A stretch of DNA of 64,000 bases from Sphingomonas tagetis (GCF_024211275.1 NZ_JAMLDX010000008.1:141055-205054), one strand, 5' to 3'; positions 29,820-38,385 are shown, numbered from the stretch's first letter. Numbers and translations: made by a program. The notes: generated by a model from the letters alone, not told the origin.

Positions 29820-30752
29820 TCAACTCGCCCAGGCATCCGCCGCGCTGCGCCGCGCGACGCGGAGCGTCGCGGACCGGGCGCGCGGGTTCGCCGCAATCTC
29901 TGCCTCGCTCGGCCGCACCGCCTTGGCGGGGGTCTCGAAGCTCGGCGCACGCGCCGCGCTCGCGGCGGGCCGGTGCCGCGATCCGGCCGGCTCGCTCCCC
30001 GACCGCTCGCGCAGGAATTTCTTGACCATGCGGTCTTCCAGGCTGTGGAAGGTCACCACCGCCAGCCGCCCGCCGGGCTTGAGCACGCGCTCCGCCGCCG
30101 CCAGCCCCTCGGCCAGTTCGTCGAGCTCGCGGTTGATATGGATGCGGATCGCCTGAAAGGTCCGCGTCGCCGGGTCCTTCTTGTCGTGCGGCTTGTAGCC
30201 CAGCGCCTTGCGCACGACGTTCGCCAGCTCGCCGGTGCGGCTCAGCGGTCGCGCCGCGACGATCGCCTTCGCCACCCGGCGCGAGCGCGGCTCCTCGCCA
30301 TAATGGAACAGCACGTCGGCGATCTCGGCCTCGTCCGCCTCGTTGACGAACTCCGCCGCGGTCATCCCCTCTGCGGCCATGCGCATGTCGAGCGGCCCGT
30401 CACCCTGAAAGCTGAACCCGCGCTCGGCCTGGTCGAGCTGCATCGACGACACGCCGATATCCATCGTCACGCCATCGACCGGCGCCAGCCCGCGCGATTC
30501 GAGCTCGCTGTCCATCGCCGAGAACGGCGCCTCGATCAGCGTCAGCCGGCCGTTGCTCGCGGCGACGAGGGTTTGGCCGCTCTCGATCGCGCTCGGGTCG
30601 CGGTCGAAAGCGGCCACCTCGGCTCCCCGCTCGAGGAACGAGCTGGTGTACCCGCCCGCGCCGAACGTCGCGTCGACATGCCGCTCGCCGGGCGAAATCG
30701 CGAGGCCGTCGATCACTTCGTTGAGCAGGACGGGGATATGCGGAGCGGTCAC
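29820..30752 (-). CDS. rsmH: 16S rRNA m4C1402 methyltransferase
   Basis: This 310-residue SAM-dependent methyltransferase (MraW) acts on the decoding centre of 16S rRNA. The start [13 protein letters not shown] motif [15 protein letters not shown], catalytic region [13 protein letters not shown] and [15 protein letters not shown] are characteristic. The GTG at 30752 overlaps the mraZ stop (GTGA); an alternative 12 codons upstream would reach into mraZ. The C-terminal 50 residues are Ala/Arg-rich. Confidence 0.95.
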   Translation of the reverse strand: MTAPHIPVLLNEVIDGLAISPGERHVDATFGAGGYTSSFLERGAEVAAFDRDPSAIESGQTLVAASNGRLTLIEAPFSAMDSELESRGLAPVDGVTMDIGVSSMQLDQAERGFSFQGDGPLDMRMAAEGMTAAEFVNEADEAEIADVLFHYGEEPRSRRVAKAIVAARPLSRTGELANVVRKALGYKPHDKKDPATRTFQAIRIHINRELDELAEGLAAAERVLKPGGRLAVVTFHSLEDRMVKKFLRERSGSEPAGSRHRPAASAARAPSFETPAKAVRPSEAEIAANPRARSATLRVARRSAADAWAS

Positions 30753-31258
30753 AGCACCACCTTCTTCTCGGAGAGGTGGTAGCGGCACGCCGACTTCATG
30801 ATCTCGGGCGCCTTGGGATGATCGAGCAGGGTCCTCGGGTCCCAGATCTCGATCACGTTGCCGACGCCATAGAAAAAGGCATAGCCCTGCTTCTTCACCC
30901 CGGCATGTTCACCGAGGAAGCCGGGCAGGATGAATCGGCCGGAGGGGTCGAAGGCGATGTTCTCGCCGGGGCCGATGCCTTCGCGCATGATGTTCGAATC
31001 CGCCTCGCCGCGGGCACCGGCAAAGGTTTCGGCGCGGCTGCTCAGCCGCTCGAACAGCAAGTCGAAATAGGGCTCGTCATAGGCGATCAGGCAGCGGTCG
31101 CTCTCATGGGCGGAGAGAATGGCGACTCGGCTGTCCTTGGTGTCGACGGGCTGGCCGCTATTCTTCTCGAGCGTCGCGCGCAGGGCGGCGGGGATGGCGA
31201 CACGACCCTTGTCGTCCACCATCTGCAGCCCCACGCCTCGATACCCGCTTCGCGCCAC
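30749..31258 (-). CDS. mraZ: MraZ transcriptional regulator
   Basis: This 169-residue protein has two AbrB-like SpoVT domains ([13 protein letters not shown] at 15-27 and [15 protein letters not shown] near 104-118). It is the first gene of the dcw cluster and in other bacteria represses it. The GTG start has only a G-rich upstream region (AAGGGGCGGG) as a Shine-Dalgarno. Repeated TGGG boxes spaced by 10 bases, as in E. coli, were not found upstream. Confidence 0.92.
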   Translation of the reverse strand: MARSGYRGVGLQMVDDKGRVAIPAALRATLEKNSGQPVDTKDSRVAILSAHESDRCLIAYDEPYFDLLFERLSSRAETFAGARGEADSNIMREGIGPGENIAFDPSGRFILPGFLGEHAGVKKQGYAFFYGVGNVIEIWDPRTLLDHPKAPEIMKSACRYHLSEKKVVL

Positions 31259-31364
31259 GCCCGCCCCTTGCTGCGGACAAACCTCCCCCGTCTCCGGAAG
31301 CGCGCATCGCTGCCCGCCCCGGACCCATTCCCGGCTGACGATAAGGTTGCCCTGTTAACTTGAT

Positions 31365-31393
31365 GGCGTAACTCAAGCCTGTCCGGTTTTCAA
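31365..31393 (-). promoter_or_regulatory. Candidate promoter for the dcw cluster
   Basis: Read on the minus strand, TTGAAA (31393-31388) is followed after 17 bases by TACGCC (31370-31365), about 105 bases before the mraZ start. The -10 is weak, but this is the only region upstream of a roughly 19-kb run of tightly linked genes. Confidence 0.35.
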
Positions 31394-31557
31394 TGCCTGA
31401 ACCGGGGAATTCACGGTAAAATGCCCCACCAGATGGTCCCGAATGGGTTCGAACGGCAATAGCCGGCTCCGTTCGGTTAAGCATAGTGCTTAACAGTTCG
31501 CCGTTTGTTCTTGAATCTGTGATCGGATTTCAGCCGGCGATTTGGCCGAATCTGAAG

Positions 31558-31854
31558 TCAGCGCTGCGGAGTCGGACTGAGTGCCGGCTCGGGCTTTTCC
31601 TCTGCGGTGCGCGGTGCGATGCCCAGTTCGGCGATCGGCTCGTTCTTTTCGGCGGCGCCATTCGCCGCACCATCGGTCATGTTGGCGACCACGTCGGGCC
31701 GCGACGCGCCGTCCGCCAGCACCGGCGCCTCACGGTCGGCCGAGGAGAAGATCGCGCTCGCCACGCCGATCAGCAACAGCACCGTGGCAAGGCCGGTCAG
31801 GCCCACGCGGACTCGCTGCATGCTCTGTTTGGGATCGGTCGGAAGCGACTTCAT
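31558..31854 (-). CDS. Small single-pass membrane protein, unknown function
   Basis: This 98-residue product has a short basic N terminus and one transmembrane helix at about 18-37 (VGLTGLATVLLLIGVASAIF). A Pro/Ala/Glu-rich periplasmic tail of about 60 residues follows. No known domain is recognised. It lies about 300 bases upstream of mraZ on the same strand and 50 bases downstream of the cysteine synthase start region. Confidence 0.65.
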   Translation of the reverse strand: MKSLPTDPKQSMQRVRVGLTGLATVLLLIGVASAIFSSADREAPVLADGASRPDVVANMTDGAANGAAEKNEPIAELGIAPRTAEEKPEPALSPTPQR

Positions 31855-31904
31855 GGCTGTGGTATAAATGTAACGCTTCGCCAGCGCTTTGTCGAACCCC
31901 TGTT

Positions 31905-32897
31905 TCAGTTCGTCTCAAGCCAAGGGAAAATCGGCAGTCCTTTTTCGCGCAGCCACTCGGCATTGTAGAGCGTCGACAGATAACGAAAGCCGGTATCGCA
32001 CAGGATCGTCGCGACGCGCTTGCCCGATCCCAGCTCGCGCCCGAGCCGCACCGCGCCCGCCACGTTGATTCCCGACGACAGGCCCAAGCACAGCCCTTCC
32101 TCGTCGAGCAGGCGGCGAACCCATTCCAGCCCTTCCTCGTCGGCAACACGGTATTGCGTATCGACCGGCGCGCCCTCGAGGTTCGCGGTAATCCGCCCCT
32201 GCCCGATCCCCTCGGCGACCGACGTTCCTTCGGCCTTGAGCTCGCCATGCGCATAATATTCGTACAGCGCCGCGCCGTGCGGATCGGTCAGCGCGATTCT
32301 GACCTTCTCGTCCCTTTCCTTGAGCCCCAGCCCGACGCCCGCCAGCGTGCCCCCGGTGCCGGCCGAACAGGTGAAGCCGTCGATCCGCCCCTCCATCTGC
32401 GTCCAGATCTCTTCCGCGGTCGTCACGATATGCGCGCGGCGGTTGGCGATATTGTCGAACTGGTTGGCCCAGATGGCGTTGGGCGTCTCCTCCGCGATGC
32501 GGCGGCTGGTGTGTACGAAATGGCCGGGGTTCGAATAGGGCGCCGCCGGCACCAGCACCAGCTCGGCGCCGAGCGCGCGCAGCGTGTCCATCTTCTCGCG
32601 GCTCTGCGTCTCGGGCATGACGATGATCGTCTTGTAGCCCTTGGCATTGGCGACCAGCGCCAGCCCGATCCCGGTATTGCCCGCGGTCCCCTCGACGATC
32701 GTGCCGCCGGGCTGGATCAGCCCGCGTTCCTCGGCATCCTCGACAATGAACAGCGCCGCGCGGTCCTTCACGCTGGCGCCGGGATTGGCGAATTCGCACT
32801 TGCCGAAGATGTCGCACCCGGCGGCCTCGCTCGGCCCCTTGAGGCGCACCAAGGGCGTGTTCCCGATCAGCGCGAGCGTATCTTTTGCGATCTGCAT
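31905..32897 (-). CDS. cysK: Cysteine synthase (O-acetylserine sulfhydrylase)
   Basis: This 330-residue PLP-dependent beta-family enzyme has the PLP lysine K44 in NPGASVKDRA, the substrate loop EGTAGNTGIGLA and the phosphate-binding GTGGTLAG. It would make cysteine from O-acetylserine and sulfide. The ATG at 32897 starts at MQIAKDTLALIGNTPLVRL, the normal beginning; 13 extra upstream codons are unlikely to be translated. cysK, cysM and related cystathionine-beta-synthase-like enzymes are hard to separate by eye. Confidence 0.87.
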   Translation of the reverse strand: MQIAKDTLALIGNTPLVRLKGPSEAAGCDIFGKCEFANPGASVKDRAALFIVEDAEERGLIQPGGTIVEGTAGNTGIGLALVANAKGYKTIIVMPETQSREKMDTLRALGAELVLVPAAPYSNPGHFVHTSRRIAEETPNAIWANQFDNIANRRAHIVTTAEEIWTQMEGRIDGFTCSAGTGGTLAGVGLGLKERDEKVRIALTDPHGAALYEYYAHGELKAEGTSVAEGIGQGRITANLEGAPVDTQYRVADEEGLEWVRRLLDEEGLCLGLSSGINVAGAVRLGRELGSGKRVATILCDTGFRYLSTLYNAEWLREKGLPIFPWLETN

Positions 32898-32942
32898 GGG
32901 GCTTGGATTGCACGCCGCACGCGCACTCGCAAGCAAGTGAAA

Positions 32943-33272
32943 CTATGTCGAGACGCCAGCCGCCTTCAAATGCGGCCCCAACCGCCCCGTCGACCACAGG
33001 AAGAACATGCGATAGTCGCTGCCCAGCGACCACAACGGATAGGTGAAGGTCGCCGGCCGGTTCTTCTCCACCCCGAAATGCCCGCTCCACGCGAACCCGT
33101 AGCCCGCCAGCGGAATCGCCAGCAACCACCACGCATTGAGCCAGATCCCCGCCGCCAGCGCGACGAAGGTCAGCCCGGTCCCCGCATAATGCAGCGCCCG
33201 CGTCTGCGGCTTCGCATGTTCGCGAAGGTAATAAGGCCAGAACTCGGCATAGCGGGTGATCGCGCGCGCCAT
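32943..33272 (-). CDS. DUF962 (Mpo1-like) membrane protein
   Basis: This 109-residue protein has the pattern [22 protein letters not shown] followed by two hydrophobic segments (about 30-60) and [14 protein letters not shown]. These are hallmarks of the DUF962/Mpo1-like family; in yeast Mpo1 is a dioxygenase of 2-hydroxy fatty acids from sphingolipid breakdown. Sphingomonads do make 2-hydroxymyristoyl sphingolipids, so a similar role is attractive but unproved. It ends 45 bases before the cysteine synthase start region. Confidence 0.75.
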   Translation of the reverse strand: MARAITRYAEFWPYYLREHAKPQTRALHYAGTGLTFVALAAGIWLNAWWLLAIPLAGYGFAWSGHFGVEKNRPATFTYPLWSLGSDYRMFFLWSTGRLGPHLKAAGVST

Positions 33273-33297
33273 GCACCGATGCTAGGACGCCCGGATC

Positions 33298-33828
33298 ATG
33301 CAATCAACCGCGCTCAAATCTAGCTTCCCCCCGGTAGCCGACGCCCACACCCATCTGCTCATCTGCGGCAGCCTCCCCGGTGAGCGCAGCCTCGCCCAGC
33401 GCCAATATTACGCCCACCCGCAGAACCAGTTCTGGCCACTGATCTCTGCCGTCATCGGCCGCGACCTCACCACCCTCGCTTACCCCGACCGCCTCGCCGC
33501 GCTGCTCGACCATCATATCGGCCTGTGGGACGTGGTCGCCACCGCCCGCCGCGAGGGCAGCGCCGACGCCGCGCTCGCCGACATCGCCCCCAACGACATC
33601 GCCGCGCTCGCCGCCACGCTACCCGGCCTGCGCGCGATCGCCTTCAACGGCGGCACCGCGCTGAAACACGGGCTGCGCCAGCTCGGCCCGACCTCGCTCG
33701 CCACCATCGCCCTGCCCTCCAGCAGCCCGCTGCACACCGTCGGCCTCGCCGCCAAGCTGCCCGCCTGGCTCGCCCTGCGCGAGCACCTTACTGACCATCC
33801 ACCACAAACTCGCGTCACAATATTGTAA
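33298..33828 (+). CDS. DNA-deoxyinosine (hypoxanthine) glycosylase, UDG superfamily
   Basis: This 176-residue uracil-DNA-glycosylase-fold protein has the family 6 (HDG) signature GSLPGERSLAQRQYYAHPQN-QFW. N43 stands at the proposed catalytic position and a C-terminal SSSPLH motif is present. It would remove hypoxanthine (deaminated adenine) from DNA. It starts divergently 25 bases from the DUF962 gene. Downstream, the NUDIX frame continues in the same reading frame directly after its TAA. Confidence 0.85.
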   Translation: MQSTALKSSFPPVADAHTHLLICGSLPGERSLAQRQYYAHPQNQFWPLISAVIGRDLTTLAYPDRLAALLDHHIGLWDVVATARREGSADAALADIAPNDIAALAATLPGLRAIAFNGGTALKHGLRQLGPTSLATIALPSSSPLHTVGLAAKLPAWLALREHLTDHPPQTRVTIL

Positions 33829-33930
33829 CATTCCCCGCGATCGGGCATCGGAGCGCCAACCGGAGCCATAGCCATTCGCCAGATCGCCGCCCTGCCCTAT
33901 CGCACCGAAGGTTCAGCCATCGACGCCCCC

Positions 33931-35001
33931 GTGCGCGTACTGCTGGTCACTTCGCGCGGCACCGGGCGCTGGGTGATTCCCAAGGGCAATGTCGCCTCCG
34001 GCCTCGCCCCGCACGTCGCCGCCGCCAGCGAGGCCGAGGAGGAAGCCGGCGTCGTCGGCGCCGCCTGCCCTACGCCGATCGGCAGCTACCGTTACCGCAA
34101 GCGCCGCGGCAACGGCGCCTCGCTGATGGCCGATGTCGAGGTCTTCCCGCTCGCCGTCACCACCGAGCTCCTCAAATGGAAGGAGCAGCACCAGCGCGAA
34201 CGCCGCTGGTTCACGCTCGCCGACGCCGCCGACGCGGTCGAGGAGCCCGACCTTCGCGATCTCATCCGCTCGTTCGACGCGCGCGAGTTCAAGGCCGCCA
34301 CAAGGCGCGCCACCATGCTCGCCGCCGTCGCCCAGAAATCGAGGATTCCCCACATGTTCGGCTGGTTCCAGCGCCTCCTCCCCAAGACCGGCAACTTCTT
34401 CGAGCTGTTCGAGGCGCATGCGGTCACCATCACCGCCGCGGCCGACGCGCTCGCGCGGCTGTTCCAGCAGAATGGCGGTCCGACCCAGGATCACATCCGT
34501 GAGATCATGGAGCGCGAGCATGATGCCGACAACATCATCCGCGAAGTGCTCCAGACCGTGCGGAAAACCTTCCTCACCCCGTTCGACCGCAGCGCGATCA
34601 CCAGCCTGATCGGCGCGATGGACGATGCGGTGGACGAGATGCAGGCCGCCGCCGCCGCGGTCGATCTCTACGAAGTCACGGTGTTCGAGCCCGAGATGCG
34701 CGACATGGCCGCGATCATCGTCGATGCCGCTCGTCTTACCTGTGAAGCCATGCCGCTGCTGCGCGACGTCGCGAAGAACGGCGCACGCCTGCACGAGCTG
34801 ACCGAGCGCCTCGTCCGCATGGAGGGCCATGCCGACGACATCCACGACGCCGGCATCAAGCGCGCCTTCACCGAATATGGCGCCACCGACACGCTCAAGT
34901 TCATCGTCGCGCGCGAAATCTACAAGCATCTCGAACGCATCGTCGACGCGCTGGAAGACGTCGCCAACGAGATCGACGGCATCGTGATCGACCACGCGTA
35001 A
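33931..35001 (+). CDS. NUDIX hydrolase domain joined in frame to a DUF47 (PhoU-like) domain
   Basis: Residues 1-125 are a NUDIX domain of the diphosphoinositol/diadenosine-polyphosphate type (RWVIPKGN...SEAEEEAGV). The arginine of the usual REUxEExGU box is replaced by Ser. Residues 142-356 are a complete DUF47 domain starting MFGWFQRLLPKTGNFF. No stop separates them. The GTG at 33931 is the first canonical start but lacks a Shine-Dalgarno and cuts off the first NUDIX strand. The frame runs back to 33829, and an ATT at 33874 stands 8 bases after GGAG and gives RQIAALPYRTEG, which looks like the missing strand. The next gene is a phosphate transporter (TAATG overlap). Confidence 0.7.
   Translation: MRVLLVTSRGTGRWVIPKGNVASGLAPHVAAASEAEEEAGVVGAACPTPIGSYRYRKRRGNGASLMADVEVFPLAVTTELLKWKEQHQRERRWFTLADAADAVEEPDLRDLIRSFDAREFKAATRRATMLAAVAQKSRIPHMFGWFQRLLPKTGNFFELFEAHAVTITAAADALARLFQQNGGPTQDHIREIMEREHDADNIIREVLQTVRKTFLTPFDRSAITSLIGAMDDAVDEMQAAAAAVDLYEVTVFEPEMRDMAAIIVDAARLTCEAMPLLRDVAKNGARLHELTERLVRMEGHADDIHDAGIKRAFTEYGATDTLKFIVAREIYKHLERIVDALEDVANEIDGIVIDHA
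34354..35001 (+). CDS. DUF47 family (PhoU-like) protein from an internal start
   Basis: The 215-residue reading starts at the ATG at 34354, which has GAGGA (34341-34345) 8 bases upstream and matches the usual beginning of stand-alone DUF47 proteins (MFGWFQ). It is all-helical, has conserved acidic residues (EREHDADNIIREV, MEGHADDIHD) likely to bind metal clusters as in PhoU, and no membrane helix. DUF47 genes commonly sit with PiT transporters, as here. The same codons are also the C-terminal half of the longer NUDIX frame, so cells may make one fused product, this product, or both. Confidence 0.6.
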   Translation: MFGWFQRLLPKTGNFFELFEAHAVTITAAADALARLFQQNGGPTQDHIREIMEREHDADNIIREVLQTVRKTFLTPFDRSAITSLIGAMDDAVDEMQAAAAAVDLYEVTVFEPEMRDMAAIIVDAARLTCEAMPLLRDVAKNGARLHELTERLVRMEGHADDIHDAGIKRAFTEYGATDTLKFIVAREIYKHLERIVDALEDVANEIDGIVIDHA

Positions 35002-36014
35002 TGCATGAACTCGCGTTTCCGCTGCTCGTCGGCCTGATCCTCGTCGCGCTCGCCTTCGACTTCCTCAATGGCCTGCACGACGCCGCCAACTCGATCGCGA
35101 CCGTCGTCGCCACCCGCCTGCTCGGCCCGGTGCAGGCGGTCGCCTTCGCCGCCTTCTTCAACTTCGCGGCCTATTTCCTCACGCTCGGCTTCCCCGAGCT
35201 GCACAAGGTCGCCGAAACGATCGGCAAGGGCCTGATCGACAAGGACCTCGTCACCCCCGGCGTCGTGTTCGGCGCGCTGGTCGGCGCGATGTTCTGGAAC
35301 GTCGTCACATGGCTCAAGGGTATCCCCTCCTCCTCCAGCCACGCGCTGGTCGGCGGCATCGTCGGCGCCGGCGTCGCGCATGCCGGCTTCACCGGCATCC
35401 AGTGGACCGGCCTCAACAAGACGCTGATCGCCATCGTCCTCTCGCCCCTGCTCGGCATGCTGCTCGCGATGCTGATCATGCTGATCAGCAGCTGGGCCTT
35501 CGCCCGCGCCAGCAACCGCGTCGCCGAAAAGAGCTTCCGCGCGCTCCACCTCGTCTCCTCCGCCGCCTATTCGATCAGCCACGGCCTCAACGACGCGCAG
35601 AAGACGATGGGGATCATCACCGTCCTGCTCTACTCCACGGGATACCTGTCGGGCGAGTTCCACGTCCCCCACTGGGTCGCCATCGCGTGCTACATCGCGA
35701 TCGCGCTCGGCACGCTCTCCGGCGGGTGGAAGATCATCGAGACGATGGGCAGCCGCATCACTAAGCTGTCCCAGCACCAGGGCTTCAGCGCCTCGATGGG
35801 CGGCTCGATCATGGTGTTCACTGCGTCGCTGCTCGGCATCCCCGTCTCCACCACCCACACCATCACCGGCAGCATCATCGGTGCCGGCACCGCCCGCCGC
35901 GCCAGCGCCGTGCGCTGGGGCGTGGCGCAGAACGTCATCGCGGCGTGGGTGATCACCATCCCCGCCTCGGCGGCCGTCGGCGCGCTGTTCTATGGCCTGA
36001 CGACGTTGTTCTGA
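35001..36014 (+). CDS. pit: PiT-family low-affinity inorganic phosphate transporter
   Basis: This 337-residue membrane protein has about ten transmembrane helices and the two inverted PiT signatures: GLHDAANSIATVVATR near residue 25 and SHGLNDAQKTMGI near 195. It moves metal phosphate into the cell in symport with protons. Its ATG overlaps the stop of the DUF47 gene (TAATG), so expression is coupled to that presumed regulator. Confidence 0.94.
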   Translation: MHELAFPLLVGLILVALAFDFLNGLHDAANSIATVVATRLLGPVQAVAFAAFFNFAAYFLTLGFPELHKVAETIGKGLIDKDLVTPGVVFGALVGAMFWNVVTWLKGIPSSSSHALVGGIVGAGVAHAGFTGIQWTGLNKTLIAIVLSPLLGMLLAMLIMLISSWAFARASNRVAEKSFRALHLVSSAAYSISHGLNDAQKTMGIITVLLYSTGYLSGEFHVPHWVAIACYIAIALGTLSGGWKIIETMGSRITKLSQHQGFSASMGGSIMVFTASLLGIPVSTTHTITGSIIGAGTARRASAVRWGVAQNVIAAWVITIPASAAVGALFYGLTTLF

Positions 36015-36023
36015 CGGGGCGGC

Positions 36024-36938
36024 TCAGCGCGCCCCGAACACGAAACGCAGCGTATCGGTGACCGCGCGCGACGGCACGCTCATATGGCCTTCCTCGCCAT
36101 ACAGCCGGAATTGCGAGCGCAGGCCATAGCCGGACAGCCGGTCGATCCGCCGCGCGAACGACGCCGCCGTTTCCGCGCCGCCTTCCTGCCCGCCGACCAC
36201 CACCATCAGCCGGCTCGGCCGCGCGATTTTCCCGGCGACCAGCCGCGCGGTGAACTCGCGCTCCAGCGGCAGCACGCTCTGCCCGTTCCACGCCAGCGAC
36301 GGACTCGCCGCGACGATCGCATTGAAGGCATCGGACCGCGTGTAGAGCGCATGCAGCGCGAGCAACCCACCGAGCGAATGGCCGAACAGCGACTGGCGAT
36401 GCGGGTTGATCGTATAGCGCCGCGCGATCTCGGCGCGCAGCTTTCCGGTCAGGAACGCCACGAACGGGTCCTGCCCGCCGCTCCGCAACTTGGCGAACCG
36501 CTCCATCCCGGGCGGCGGCGGATTGGGGATCTTGGGCGCATAATCGTACAATCGCCGCGAGTCATAGACCTGGTCGGTCGGATAGCCGACGCCGACGACG
36601 ATGCCCTTCCCCACATCGTCATATTCCTGCACCCGCCGCGCCTCCGCAAAGCCCGCAAACTCGGCATTGCCGTCCAGCACATACAGCACCGGCCACCCGT
36701 CGGCCGGCGGCGGCGTGATCGGGAACGAGACGAAGATGCGATAGACTTCGCCGCCGTCAGAGGTGAGCTCCCAGCTGTCGGTCTGCGGCATTGCAAAGGG
36801 CTGCACCTTCGCCGCTGCCGCCGGCGCCGGGCTCGCCGCCTTGTCCTGCGCCGCGACCGGCAAGGCCGCGATGGCGATCGCGGCCGCAGCCGCAGCCGCA
36901 GCCGCAGCCGCAACGGGAACGTTGCGAATGCCCATCAT
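36024..36938 (-). CDS. Exported alpha/beta-hydrolase (putative esterase, IroE-like)
   Basis: This 304-residue protein has an Ala-rich signal peptide (cleavage near AAQ, residue 31) and an esterase domain of the PF00756 type. The nucleophile S188 lies in FGHSLGG, and a C-terminal histidine lies in YGEEGHMSV. Related enzymes hydrolyse siderophore or other esters in the periplasm; substrate here is unknown. ATGs at 36938 and 36935 are both possible, with GGAG 5-8 bases upstream. The stop is only 9 bases from the convergent phosphate transporter stop. The preceding exported-protein gene ends 8 bases upstream. Confidence 0.82.
   Translation of the reverse strand: MMGIRNVPVAAAAAAAAAAAIAIAALPVAAQDKAASPAPAAAAKVQPFAMPQTDSWELTSDGGEVYRIFVSFPITPPPADGWPVLYVLDGNAEFAGFAEARRVQEYDDVGKGIVVGVGYPTDQVYDSRRLYDYAPKIPNPPPPGMERFAKLRSGGQDPFVAFLTGKLRAEIARRYTINPHRQSLFGHSLGGLLALHALYTRSDAFNAIVAASPSLAWNGQSVLPLEREFTARLVAGKIARPSRLMVVVGGQEGGAETAASFARRIDRLSGYGLRSQFRLYGEEGHMSVPSRAVTDTLRFVFGAR
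36883..36912. repeat. Five perfect copies of the hexamer GCCGCA inside a signal peptide
   Basis: The tandem repeat encodes alternating alanine codons (GCG GCT) in the hydrophobic core of the esterase signal peptide. Because the unit is six bases, gain or loss of a copy changes length by two alanines without shifting frame. Confidence 0.9.
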
Positions 36939-36946
36939 GCCCACTC

Positions 36947-37399
36947 CTATGGCTTCCTGCGCTTCGCCATCCATTCCGCGCCGTCGATCGGCCCTTCCAT
37001 CTCCAGGATGCTGCGGCCGCGGATCTGGGTGAGAAATTTCTTCACGAACGCGTCGCCGGTGGGCAGGCCAAGCTCCTTGATCTTCGCCGCCATCGCCGCC
37101 TCCTGTGCCGGTGTCGGCGGGACGCGCGGCTCCTTGTACAGGATCACGTCATAGATGTCGTAGCGGCCGCTTTTGAGCAGATAGACCTGCGTCTTGGGCT
37201 GGCCGCCGGCAATGCTGACCAGATCCCACACCGCGACGCCCTCCATGAACTCGTCGAGCTTGCCCGGCACGATCTTGAACAGCTCGAACGTCGGCAGCGA
37301 CTTCGCCTCGGCGCTATCCGGCGTGGTCGCCTTCAAGGTCGATTGCGCCAGAGCGCTCGTGGACACCAGCAACGCGCCAAGCAGAACCAACGCCCTCAT
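36947..37399 (-). CDS. Exported protein of unknown function
   Basis: This 150-residue protein has a signal peptide (MRALVLLGALLVSTSALAQ). The mature domain has a FELFKIVPGKLDEFMEG segment and a C-terminal region rich in charged residues. It resembles small NIPSNAP/dimeric alpha-beta-barrel-like proteins in layout, but this is weak. The ATG at 37399 has GGGAGG 6-7 bases upstream; the longer open frame before it lacks a signal peptide. It is followed by the esterase after 8 bases, so the two are probably co-transcribed. Confidence 0.68.
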   Translation of the reverse strand: MRALVLLGALLVSTSALAQSTLKATTPDSAEAKSLPTFELFKIVPGKLDEFMEGVAVWDLVSIAGGQPKTQVYLLKSGRYDIYDVILYKEPRVPPTPAQEAAMAAKIKELGLPTGDAFVKKFLTQIRGRSILEMEGPIDGAEWMAKRRKP

Positions 37400-37923
37400 A
37401 TCGCCTCCCGATGCACCGGCCCCGCAAACCCGCGTCGCCGCCCAGACGAGTTGAACATGGTTCGAGGCCGGCGAGAACGGCGCAGACGGGTGAAATCGGG
37501 CATGAGATGGGTGATGAGGGGGCGACTTGCCGGAGATCGCCCGCGAGATCGGTTTGCGCTTCCAAAGCTGCCGGCACGCCCGGCTCGACCAGCCGCAGCA
37601 GCATCGGCGCCGACTCGTCTGCGCTAGGTGCCGCGCCGAACCTTTTGGCGGTGCCACAACGTCCAGACACACACACCCGTCATGCCCATGATGAACAAAA
37701 CAAGGATTATCGTAATAAAAGTTAGAGGATCCATCAAATTATCCTGCCGTTACAACCCGCAATTCGGATTCACCTATACTATTGTCGGATGGAATATAGT
37801 CACATCATTATTTAATTTATACGCTCTTATATTATAAATTACTACGCTTATATGAGCGTCGATGCGATTGCTGCATGGCGGTTGTCCAGCCAAATCCCCT
37901 TCCCCACAGCCCAGGTACAAAAT
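37400..37923. other. Gene-free interval with an AT-rich patch
   Basis: No convincing gene is seen. Bases about 37690-37860 are markedly AT-rich compared with the rest of the window and contain several TATA-like and ATTATAA stretches, so the patch may be a promoter region or a remnant of foreign DNA. A 69-codon open frame crossing it has no recognisable features. Confidence 0.6.
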
Positions 37924-38385
37924 ATGAGCAGATTATTGATCGCCGCGCTTCTCGCCGGCATCAGCCTCGCTGGAACCGCCAGCGCACAATCCGAGCGCGA
38001 AATCCGCAAGGACGAGCGCGCGGTCGAAACGAAGCAGGAGCAGCTGGTCGAGGCTCGCGATCGCAGCGACCCCAAGGACGTGCAGGAAGCGCGTGAAGAC
38101 CTCCGCGATGCCCGACAGGAACTGCGCGAAGATCGCCGCGATCAGAAGACGAGCCGGTACGAAGCACCCTACCGCGACTGGAGCCAGAGCACGCCTGCGA
38201 TGGGCTCGCGACTGCGGCCCAAATTCTACGGCACGCGCTACGTGATCTCGAACCCTGAAGCCTATCAGCTCGGCTCGCTGGCTCGCAATCAACGCTGGAT
38301 TCGCTATGGCGACGATGTGCTTCTGGTGAACATACGCAGCGGCCGCGTGGCGGCGGTGTTCCCGCGGCGATATCGCGACATGTGA
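37924..38385 (+). CDS. RcnB-like exported protein
   Basis: This 153-residue protein has a signal peptide (MSRLLIAALLAGISLAGTASA). A highly charged helical region of EAREDLRDARQELRED type repeats follows (about 25-75), then a compact C-terminal domain with WIRYGDDVLLVNIRSGRVAAV. This charged-linker-plus-domain architecture is that of the RcnB family, a periplasmic modulator of Ni/Co homeostasis in E. coli; many alphaproteobacterial members have no known role. The ATG at 37924 begins the signal peptide. Confidence 0.72.
   Translation: MSRLLIAALLAGISLAGTASAQSEREIRKDERAVETKQEQLVEARDRSDPKDVQEAREDLRDARQELREDRRDQKTSRYEAPYRDWSQSTPAMGSRLRPKFYGTRYVISNPEAYQLGSLARNQRWIRYGDDVLLVNIRSGRVAAVFPRRYRDM

Noticed and set aside
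31259..31500. MraZ-binding TGGG repeats upstream of mraZ
   Set aside because: Several GGG runs occur, but none with the regular 10-base spacing of known MraZ boxes.
37628..37837. 69-codon frame across the AT-rich patch
   Set aside because: No Shine-Dalgarno or domain; the mixed composition follows the DNA rather than a protein pattern.
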